8,071 bases of DNA, from NCBI GenBank assembly GCA_035690425.1, contig DASSKO010000018.1, positions 1 through 8,071 of the forward strand. Direction: 5' to 3'. The DNA comes from DASSKO01 sp035690425 (lineage in GTDB: Bacteria; Actinomycetota; Actinomycetes; Propionibacteriales; Nocardioidaceae). Numbering within the stretch: the first letter of the stretch is position 1; every line of letters starts with the position of its first letter. A program made the translations under genes and the position numbers. The notes under the pieces were generated by a model, which was given only the letters and a program-made list of their open reading frames with translations, did no database searches and had not been told where the DNA came from. Below are positions 1-5,433 of this stretch, one piece after another.

Positions 1-1864
1 CCGGCCCGTCCTTCCAGAAGGTCGCGGACTCGATCATGGTGAGGTCGCGCACCACCAGCCAGTCGAGGTTGGCCATTCCGAGGCGCTGCAGCTTGCCGTT
101 CGCCGATCCGACGGCGGGGTTCTCACCGACCAGGAAGTAGCCCTTGACGGTGCCCTCGTTCTGGCCGAGCACCGTGTTGTACGTGCCGTGGTTGCCGGTC
201 AGCCGGGGCAGGTAGTCGAAGCAGTAGTCGTTGTCCTCGGTGGCGGCGTCGCCCCACCACGATTTCAGCAGGCTGACGGTGTAGTCGCGCATGTTGCCCC
301 AGAAACCGACCTCGGAGGCGTCGTTGGCGATGAACGCGTCGAAGTCCAGCTGCTCGGCGGCGTGCGGCATCGGGATGTAGCCCGGCAGGATGTTGAACAG
401 CGTGGGGATGTCGGTCGAGCCTTGGATGCTGGCGTGCCCGCGCAGCGCCAGGATGCCGCCGCCCGGTCGCCCGATGTTGCCCAGCAGCGTCTGCAGGATC
501 GAGGCCGTGCGAATCATCTGCGCACCCGAGGAATGCTGGGTCCAGGCGACCGCGTAGCAGAACGCGCTGGTGCGCTCCCGGCCACTGTTGCGGGTCAGCG
601 CCTCCGCGACCCGCAGGAACTGCTCGGGCGCCACCCCGCAGGTCTCGGCCACCATCTCGGGGGTGTAGCGGGCGAAGTGTCGCTTGAGCACCTGGTAGAC
701 GCAGCGCGGATGCTGCAGCGTCTCGTCGCGCTCGGGCTTGCCGCCTGCGGAAGGGCCGCCGGAGCCCGAAGAATCGGACTCATGGCCGGCCAGTGGCTTC
801 GGCCCGCCGGCCTGCGCGGGGTCGCGGTGGCCGGCGGCCGCGTCCATCCGCACGCCCTCGTACGACCAGCTGGAGCTGTCGTACTTGCCCGACTCGGGGT
901 CGTAGCCGGAGAACAGCCCATCGAGGTCCTCGGTGTCGGCGAAGTCCTCACTGATGATGGCCGCCGCGTTCGTGTACGCCGTGACGTACTCGCGGAAGTC
1001 CAGCTCGTTGGACAGCACGTAGTTGACCAGCGCACCGAGGAAGGCGATGTCGCTGCCGGCGCGCAGCGCGACGTGCTCGTTGGCCATCGCCGAGGTGCGG
1101 GTGAACCGCGGGTCGACGTGAATGATCGTGGCGCCGCGGGCCTTGGCCTCCATCACCCACTGGAAACCCACCGGGTGGTTCTCGGCCATGTTGGAGCCCT
1201 GGATCACGATGCAGTCGGCGTTGGCCAGGTCCTGCTGGAAGGTGGTGGCACCGCCACGACCGAACGACGTCCCCAGACCGGGGACAGTGGAGGAGTGTCA
1301 AATACGGGCCTGGTTCTCGATCTGCACCGCCCCGAGCGCCGTGTAAAGCTTCTTCATCAGGTAGTTCTCTTCGTTGTCGAGCGTCGCTCCTCCCAGGCTC
1401 GACAGGCCCATGGTGCGGCGGGTGCGCTTGCCGTCCTCTTCCCACGCCCACGTGTCGTTGCGGGTCTCGATGACCCGGTCGGCGATCATGTCCAGCGCCT
1501 CGTCGAGACCGAGGTCCTGCCAGTCGGTGGCGTGCGGCGGGCGATAGCGCACGGTCGTCACGCGGTTCGGCGAGTTGACCAACTGGCCGCTGGCGCTGCC
1601 CTTGGGGCACAGCCGTCCCCGCGATACCGGACTGTCGGGGTCGCCCTCGATGTGGGTGACCTTGTTGTCCTTGACGAACAGTTTCTGTCCGCACCCCACG
1701 GCGCAGTAAGGACAGATGGAGTCGACGACCTTCTCGGCGTCGGCGGTGCGCGGGCGCAGTGTGTCGGACCAGGTGGAGCGCGCGACGACGTCTCGACCCA
1801 GCGGGTCCTTGCCACGCAGCTGACGATAGACCGGCCAGCCCTCGATAAACGTCCGTACACCCAT
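1..1864 (-). CDS. fdhA: Formate dehydrogenase alpha (catalytic) subunit, selenoprotein, 3' end outside the window
   Basis: Oxidises formate to CO2 at a bis-molybdopterin Mo/W centre. The frame opens at ATG 1864, runs through one TGA (1300-1298), then stays open to the left edge: about 621 codons visible in a family of roughly 1,000 residues. Seen: an N-terminal [4Fe-4S] motif CPYCAVGC with Cys51, 54 and 58 plus Cys86 in RLCPKG; the active-site string ENQARI-Sec189-His190-SSTVPGLGTSFGRGG; QGSNMAENHP; VDPRFTRTSA; and RGHASIQGSTD with Arg475, probably the conserved active-site Arg. A low-complexity Gly/Ser/Pro insert lies near residues 345-370. ATG 1864 gives the usual MGVR-FIEGWPVYRQL start and has a Shine-Dalgarno (SD) sequence; an upstream ATG at 1942 would add 26 residues. 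No twin-arginine signal is visible with either start, so I infer a cytoplasmic enzyme. It is divergent from selC-selA-selB, the machinery needed to make it. A standard pipeline would stop it at residue 188. Confidence 0.95.
1262..1300 (-). promoter_or_regulatory. Bacterial SECIS element inside the formate dehydrogenase gene
   Basis: Counting the U of UGA as 1, bases 16-32 (1285 down to 1269) read GTCCCCGGTCTGGGGAC: a perfect 6-bp stem closed by the 5-nt loop GGUCU. The loop starts 18 nt after the UGA, the same spacing and loop sequence as I recall for the E. coli fdhF SECIS, so U17, G23 and U24, known SelB contacts there, are all present. One difference is that U17 can pair with A31 here rather than being clearly bulged. 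The hairpin should tether SelB-GTP-Sec-tRNA to the mRNA just downstream of the decoding site. Confidence 0.9.
1298..1300 (-). other. UGA codon read as selenocysteine (Sec189 of the formate dehydrogenase)
   Basis: The TGA lies between ENQARI and HSSTVPG. Formate dehydrogenases of this family have Sec or Cys at this site, followed by a conserved His. Homology resumes in the same frame directly after it and continues to the window edge, and a SECIS hairpin plus selC, selA and selB are present. Recoding is therefore far more likely than a nonsense mutation or sequencing error. Confidence 0.95.
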
Positions 1865-1872
1865 CGGCCCAG

Positions 1873-1879
1873 TCCCTCT
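1873..1879 (-). promoter_or_regulatory. Ribosome binding site selecting the ATG 1864 start
   Basis: The mRNA reads AGAGGGA followed by 8 nt and then ATG. This purine-rich SD at good spacing, together with the family-typical N-terminus, favours ATG 1864 over the in-frame ATG at 1942. Confidence 0.6.
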
Positions 1880-1904
1880 CGTGTCGCCACCCACGCCTGT
1901 TGTG

Positions 1905-1933
1905 ACGCTAGTTACCAAGATTGACTTCGCCAA
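1905..1933 (-). promoter_or_regulatory. Possible promoter of the formate dehydrogenase gene
   Basis: On the minus strand TTGGCG (1933-1928) and TAGCGT (1910-1905) are separated by 17 nt, a fair match to housekeeping sigma-factor hexamers. Transcription would start near 1898, leaving a leader of about 35 nt before ATG 1864. If correct, the upstream ATG at 1942 could not be the start. This rests on hexamer matching only. Confidence 0.35.
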
Positions 1934-1973
1934 ACCCACCATGCCGCTGGGTATTCACCACGTGGGCGTGCTC

Positions 1974-1979
1974 TAGCAT
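1974..1979 (+). promoter_or_regulatory. Possible -10 element for selC
   Basis: TAGCAT ends 7 nt before the mature 5' end of tRNA-Sec, so transcription from it would begin at about the first tRNA base. No good -35 lies at 16-18 nt; the nearest candidate, TTCACC (1954-1959), is only 14 nt away. Low confidence. Confidence 0.25.
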
Positions 1980-1986
1980 CGGCGGC

Positions 1987-2081
1987 GGAGGCGTTCCTCG
2001 TCTGGTGACGGGCGCGGTCTTCAAAACCGTTGTGGCCGAGCACCTCGGTCAGGCGGGTTCGATTCCCGTCCGCCTCCGCCA
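1987..2081 (+). tRNA. selC: tRNA-Sec (anticodon UCA), CCA encoded
   Basis: The 95-nt gene folds as a bacterial tRNA-Sec, with lengths matching E. coli selC arm by arm. Acceptor: GGAGGCGT (1987-1994) against CCGCCTCC (2070-2077). D arm: an unusually long 6-bp stem, CTCGTC/GACGGG, with a 4-nt loop TGGT. Anticodon arm: GCGGT-CTTCAAA-ACCGT, anticodon TCA at 2021-2023, which reads UGA. Long variable arm: GGCCGAG/CTCGGTC, 7 bp. T arm: GCGGG-TTCGATT-CCCGT. Discriminator G at 2078, then CCA at 2079-2081. The eighth acceptor pair is a U-C mismatch (1994/2070). The gene lies 40 nt before selA on the same strand, so a shared transcript that is then processed is plausible. Confidence 0.97.
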
Positions 2082-2087
2082 ACGCTG

Positions 2088-2107
2088 CACGTGGCCAGTC
2101 CCACGTG
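2088..2107 (+). repeat. Short inverted repeat (hairpin) between selC and the selA ribosome binding site
   Basis: CACGTGG (2088-2094), spacer CCAGTC, CCACGTG (2101-2107): a perfect 7-bp stem with a 6-nt loop. It starts 6 nt after the tRNA CCA end and its 3' arm abuts the selA SD at 2108. It has no T-tract, so it is not a classical intrinsic terminator. It could bound the tRNA 3' trailer, tune selA initiation, or be a protein-binding palindrome; these roles are inference. Confidence 0.5.
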
Positions 2108-2115
2108 AAGGAGGG
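2108..2115 (+). promoter_or_regulatory. Strong ribosome binding site fixing the TTG start of selA
   Basis: AAGGAGGG is nearly a full anti-SD complement and sits 6 nt before TTG 2122. No ATG or GTG is in frame at suitable spacing, so it decides the start. Confidence 0.75.
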
Positions 2116-2121
2116 CTTGAG

Positions 2122-3408
2122 TTGTCCGACGCTCGCCGGCTGGTCCCGCGGACCGACCGTGTGCTGGCCGAGCCGGCACTTGTCGATGCCGCCACGCGGC
2201 TCGGCCGTGAGGCGGTCAAGACCGCCGTGCGGCGGGCCCAGGACCTCGTCCGCTCGGGCGATCTGCGACCCGACGCACTGCTGCCCGCCGTACTCGAGTC
2301 GCTGCCGGAGGCCGCCACGTCGCTGCGTCCGGTGCTCAACGCCTCCGGTGTCGTGGTGCACACCAACCTCGGCCGGGCACCGTTGTCGGCGGCCGCCGTC
2401 GAGGCGTTGCGCACCGCTGCGGGTACGACGGACGTGGAGCTCGACCTCGCCACCGGCCGGCGGGGCCGTCGCGGCGCTCCGGCGATCGACGCGCTGCTGG
2501 CCGCCGTACCCGTCGCCGAGGACGCGCACATCGTCAACAACGGCGCGGCCGCGCTCGCGCTGCTCGCTACCGCCTACGCCGGCCGCGAGGTTGTGGTCGC
2601 ACGGGGCGAGCTGGTCGAGATCGGTGACGGCTTCCGGATCCCCGAGCTGCTGAGCTCGTGCGGCGTGCGGCTGCGCGAGGTGGGCACCACCAACCGCGTG
2701 CGGCTCGGCGACTACGCCGATGCCGTCGGCACGGAGACCGCCTTCCTGCTCAAGGTGCACCCGTCGAACTTCGTCGTCTCCGGCTTCACCTCCTCGGTGC
2801 CGGTCGACGAGCTCGCCGGACTGGGGGTGCCCGTCGTGGCCGACATCGGCTCGGGCCTGTTGCAGCCGCACCCCCGGTTGCCGGGCGAGCCGGACGCGAC
2901 CAGCAGCCTGCAGGCGGGCGCCGCGCTGGTCACCGCCTCCGGCGACAAGCTGCTCGGCGGTCCGCAGTGCGGGCTGCTGCTCGGCCGCCACGATCTGGTG
3001 CACAGCCTGCGCCGGCACCCGATGGCCCGCGCCGTGCGGGTCGACAAGCTGACGATCGCCGCCCTCGAAGCCACCGTGGCGGGCCCGCAGACCCCGGTGC
3101 ACCGCTGCCTCGACACCGCGCCACGGCAGCTGCACGACCGGGCGGCCGCCGTCGCGGTCGGGCTGGCCGACGCGGGCATCGACGCCGAGGTGGTGGGCAC
3201 CGACGCGGCCGTGGGCGGAGGCGGAGCTCCGGGTGTCACGCTGCCCAGCGCGGCGGTGGCCGTGACGCCTGCACTGGCGGAGCCGCTGCGGCGGGGCAGT
3301 CCGGCTGTGCTGGGTCGCGTGGAGCATGGTCGGTTGCTCCTCGACCTGATCGCGATCGACCCCGCTGAGGACGACCTGCTGGTGAGGTTGGTGCGCGGGT
3401 GCAGGTGA
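2122..3408 (+). CDS. selA: L-seryl-tRNA(Sec) selenium transferase (selenocysteine synthase)
   Basis: This PLP enzyme converts Ser-tRNA-Sec to Sec-tRNA-Sec using selenophosphate. The product is 428 residues from TTG 2122, somewhat shorter than the E. coli enzyme (about 463). Residues 1-65 form the helical N-terminal part that binds tRNA-Sec in this family. The fold-type-I PLP core shows HTNLGRAPLS (80-89), VNNGAAALAL (138-147), RGELVEIGDGFRIPE (161-175), EVGTTNR (186-192), HPSNF (213-217), DIGSGLL (241-247) and SGDKLLGGPQCG, where Lys276 is the expected PLP Schiff-base lysine. The open frame extends upstream through selC, but the strong SD before TTG 2122 and the family N-terminus argue against an earlier start. 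It follows selC by 40 nt and overlaps selB by 10 nt, indicating an operon with coupled translation. Confidence 0.95.
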   Translation: MSDARRLVPRTDRVLAEPALVDAATRLGREAVKTAVRRAQDLVRSGDLRPDALLPAVLESLPEAATSLRPVLNASGVVVHTNLGRAPLSAAAVEALRTAAGTTDVELDLATGRRGRRGAPAIDALLAAVPVAEDAHIVNNGAAALALLATAYAGREVVVARGELVEIGDGFRIPELLSSCGVRLREVGTTNRVRLGDYADAVGTETAFLLKVHPSNFVVSGFTSSVPVDELAGLGVPVVADIGSGLLQPHPRLPGEPDATSSLQAGAALVTASGDKLLGGPQCGLLLGRHDLVHSLRRHPMARAVRVDKLTIAALEATVAGPQTPVHRCLDTAPRQLHDRAAAVAVGLADAGIDAEVVGTDAAVGGGGAPGVTLPSAAVAVTPALAEPLRRGSPAVLGRVEHGRLLLDLIAIDPAEDDLLVRLVRGCR

Positions 3409-5153
3409 TCGCCACCGCCGGCCACGTCGACCACGGCAAGTCGACGTTGGTGCAGGCGCTGACCGGTGCGGACCCCGACCGGCTCGCGGAGGAGCACCGG
3501 CGCGGGCTATCGATCGAGCTCGGCTACTGCTGGACGCACTGGACCGGTGTCGGCGACTGCGCGTTCGTCGACGTACCCGGCCACGAGCGGTTCGTGCCCA
3601 CGATGCTGGCGGGGGTGGGGCCGGTGCCCGCCGTGCTGTTCGTGGTGGCGGCCGACGACCCGTGGATGCCGCAGTCGGCCGAGCACCTCGCCGCCCTCGA
3701 CGCTCTCGGCGTGCGCCACGGAGTGGTTGCGGTGACCCGCAGCGACCTGGCCGACCCGACGGCCGCGGCCGATGCCGCCCGCACGCACCTGGGCCGCAGC
3801 AGCCTCGCCGGCGCCGAGATCGTGCCGGTGAGCGCGCGCACCGGAGTGGGGATGGACGAGCTCCGCGCGGCGCTCGCGGCGATGCTCGGGAGGGTCCCGG
3901 CGCCGGACCCCGAGGCGGACGTGCGGCTGTGGGTCGACCGCAGCTTCGTCGTGCAGGGTGCGGGCACGGTCGTGACCGGCACATTGCCGGCGGGCACCGT
4001 CCGCGTGGGAGACGCACTGACGCTGGGCGACGTCACCATACCGGTGCGTGGAGTCCAGACCCTCGGCCGCGACGTCGAGTCGGCTGCGGGCGTCGCCCGG
4101 GTCGCGATCAAGCTGGGCGGCCGGCGCGCCGACGACGTGCACCGAGGCAGCGTCCTGCTCACGCCCGAAGCGTGGCACCGCACCGACGTCGTCGACGTGC
4201 GACTCGCTGCCGGTGAGGTGTTGCCTGCCGAGGTCACCATGCACATCGGGTCCGCTCACAGCGCCTGTCATGTGCGTCCGCTCGACGACTCGTACGCGCG
4301 ACTGCGGCTGGTCCAGCATCTGCCGCTGCGGCCCGGCGACCGGGCACTGCTGCGCGACCCCGGCAGCGCACGGATCTGGGGCATCGAGGTCGTCGACCCG
4401 GCGCCGCCCCCGTTGCGGCGCCGGCGGGCCGCCCAGCACCGCGCGGCGGCGCTGCACGCGAGTGCGGACCACCCCGGTCTGGCCGGCGAGCTGCGCAGGC
4501 GCGGCCTCGTGGAGACCAGCTTGCTGCGCCGCCTCGGTATCGACCTGGCCGCCGCCGACGAGCTCGCCGTGGGCGCGGACGGGTGGCTGCTCGACCGCGG
4601 CCAGGTGCCAGACCTCGCCGAGCAGCTGCGGCGCCTGGTCACCGAGCACCACCGCACGCGGCCGCTCGACCGCGGCATGAGCGTGTCCGCGGTGGCGCGT
4701 GCGCTCGAACTGCCGACAGCCGAGCTGGTGCCACCACTCGTGCCGCGGGGCATGCGGCTGGAAGCCGGCCGGGTTGGTCCCGACCAACCGGCAGCTCTCC
4801 CGGCCGACGTCGAGCGCGCGGTCGTGCAGCTCGAGGGCGACCTGCGGGAGGCACCGTTTCGAGCACCCGACGCCGACCGGCTCGCCGACCTCGGCCTGGA
4901 CGCCGCTGCCACTGCGGCCGCGGCACGGGCCGGCAGGTTGCTGCGTGTCTCGCCGGCCGTGATCCTGTTGCCCGGTGCCGACGAGGTTGCCGCCGAGCGG
5001 CTGGCCGCTCTCCCGCAGCCGTTCGCGACCAGCGAGGCCCGCCGCGTGCTCGACACCACCCGGCGCGTGGTGATTCCGCTGCTCGAGCTCCTCGACCGGA
5101 CCGGGGTGACCCGGCGGCTGCCCGACGACCGGCGCGAGATCGTCGCACCCTGA
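3399..5153 (+). CDS. selB: Selenocysteine-specific translation elongation factor SelB
   Basis: This GTPase carries Sec-tRNA-Sec to ribosomes paused at UGA and binds the SECIS hairpin. 584 residues (E. coli: 614). G-domain (about 1-170): GHVDHGKST (8-16), switch I RRGLSIELGY, DVPGHE (58-63), TRSD (113-116) in place of the usual TKAD/NKxD, and SARTG. EF-Tu-like domain II starts near 173 (LWVDRSFVVQGAGTVVTGTL), and domain III runs to about 345. The remaining 240 residues match domain IV in size; in this family that is an array of winged helices binding SECIS, and its Arg/Leu-rich helical composition fits. GTG 3399 has GAGGTTG 8 nt upstream. GTG 3405, which would give a 4-nt GTGA overlap with selA, is an alternative two codons on. 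The stop is TGA, with no plausible continuation. Confidence 0.95.
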   Translation: MQVIATAGHVDHGKSTLVQALTGADPDRLAEEHRRGLSIELGYCWTHWTGVGDCAFVDVPGHERFVPTMLAGVGPVPAVLFVVAADDPWMPQSAEHLAALDALGVRHGVVAVTRSDLADPTAAADAARTHLGRSSLAGAEIVPVSARTGVGMDELRAALAAMLGRVPAPDPEADVRLWVDRSFVVQGAGTVVTGTLPAGTVRVGDALTLGDVTIPVRGVQTLGRDVESAAGVARVAIKLGGRRADDVHRGSVLLTPEAWHRTDVVDVRLAAGEVLPAEVTMHIGSAHSACHVRPLDDSYARLRLVQHLPLRPGDRALLRDPGSARIWGIEVVDPAPPPLRRRRAAQHRAAALHASADHPGLAGELRRRGLVETSLLRRLGIDLAAADELAVGADGWLLDRGQVPDLAEQLRRLVTEHHRTRPLDRGMSVSAVARALELPTAELVPPLVPRGMRLEAGRVGPDQPAALPADVERAVVQLEGDLREAPFRAPDADRLADLGLDAAATAAAARAGRLLRVSPAVILLPGADEVAAERLAALPQPFATSEARRVLDTTRRVVIPLLELLDRTGVTRRLPDDRREIVAP

Positions 5154-5161
5154 TCGCGCGC

Positions 5162-5270
5162 TCGCCCGCAGCAATCCTCGCCGCGAGATCGCAACTCTCA
5201 CTCGCCGCCAGATCGCAACTCTCACTCACCGCGAAATCGCATCTTTGCCTCACCCCCGCATCGCACCCGA
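5162..5270 (+). repeat. Degenerate 24-nt tandem repeat, 4-5 units
   Basis: Units begin at 5186, 5210, 5234 and 5258 in exact 24-nt register, with a more diverged unit at 5162. The first two share ATCGCAACTCTCACT and a CCGC end; the third reads AAATCGCATCTTTGCCTCAC and the fourth keeps only the ATCGCA core. The unit length is a multiple of three, but the block follows the selB stop and I see no gene using it. It directly follows selB and may be part of its 3' UTR. Confidence 0.75.
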
Positions 5271-5288
5271 CTGAGGCAATAGTGCGAT
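5236..5288 (+). terminator. Imperfect hairpin downstream of selB, possible terminator
   Basis: TTGCCTCA (5245-5252) pairs with TGAGGCAA (5272-5279), and beyond a 3x3 internal loop ATCGCA (5236-5241) pairs with TGCGAT (5283-5288). The loop is 19 nt and C-rich. No T-tract follows, so it would be a non-canonical terminator or simply a product of inverted repeat copies. Its place after selB and before the next unit makes a 3'-end role reasonable. Confidence 0.35.
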
Positions 5289-5344
5289 CTCGATGCGAAG
5301 AAGCGCGGCACGGGGCGGGGCAGAAGTGCGATCTCGGCGCGAAG
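5281..5344 (+). repeat. Pair of 20-nt direct repeats, inverted copies of the tandem-repeat core
   Basis: Two copies starting at 5281 and 5325 share AGTGCGATCTCG, two variable bases and GCGAAG (18 of 20 bases identical), spaced 44 nt. TGCGATCTCG in each is the exact reverse complement of CGAGATCGCA at 5184-5193 in the tandem block, so the region carries one core motif in both orientations. Confidence 0.7.
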
Positions 5345-5378
5345 GGGATTGGGCGGGACTGGGCAGGGGCTGGGCGGG
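5344..5378 (+). promoter_or_regulatory. G-tract cluster with G-quadruplex potential upstream of the oxidoreductase gene
   Basis: Seven runs of three or four G (5344-5347, 5351-5353, 5355-5357, 5361-5363, 5366-5369, 5372-5374, 5376-5378) are separated by loops of 1-3 nt, satisfying the standard G3 quadruplex pattern several times over. Two more G4 runs lie at 5312-5315 and 5317-5320. The cluster ends 55 nt before the ATG at 5434, on the coding strand. Folding and function are inference. Confidence 0.5.
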
Positions 5379-5420
5379 TGACGTTGCGCACGGACGGGCA
5401 TTGCGTCCACGGGGTGCGGG

Positions 5421-5426
5421 TATACG
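5421..5426 (+). promoter_or_regulatory. Possible -10 element giving a leaderless oxidoreductase mRNA
   Basis: TATACG is the most AT-rich hexamer upstream of ATG 5434 and ends 7 nt before it, so transcription would start at or next to the ATG. No convincing -35 is visible; TTGCGT (5401-5406) is only 14 nt upstream. No good SD precedes the ATG (only GTGGA, 3 nt away). Low confidence. Confidence 0.25.
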
Positions 5427-5433
5427 TGGACAC

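Noticed and set aside
1298..1300. Reading the TGA as a nonsense mutation making the formate dehydrogenase a pseudogene
   Set aside because: The position is the known Sec site, the SECIS is intact, the frame continues open, and selA, selB and selC are adjacent.
188..1924. A 578-codon plus-strand open frame opposite the formate dehydrogenase gene
   Set aside because: It is antisense to a gene with clear family motifs; long antisense frames arise from the codon bias of GC-rich genes. Its translation is low-complexity Val/Gly/Arg-rich with no motif I recognise.
1984..2080. Alternative tRNA acceptor pairing with mature 5' end at 1984 (GGCGGAGG with CCTCCGCC)
   Set aside because: It is a perfect 8-bp helix but leaves three unpaired bases on each side between acceptor and D/T arms and loses the encoded CCA. 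The 1987 start matches E. coli tRNA-Sec arm lengths exactly.
1912..4017. A 701-codon minus-strand open frame across selC, selA and the start of selB
   Set aside because: It is antisense to three confidently identified genes and its translation is Arg/Pro/Ala-rich without domain signatures.
5151..5153. selB's own TGA stop as a possible second selenocysteine codon
   Set aside because: No GGUCU-type hairpin lies at the required spacing, and the frame beyond does not resemble any SelB extension.
3507..5225. A 572-codon minus-strand open frame opposite selB
   Set aside because: It is a codon-bias shadow of selB; the His/Gln/Arg-rich translation resembles no family I recognise.
5162..5344. CRISPR array
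   Set aside because: The 24-nt units abut with no spacers and are degenerate, unlike CRISPR repeats, and there are no cas genes nearby.
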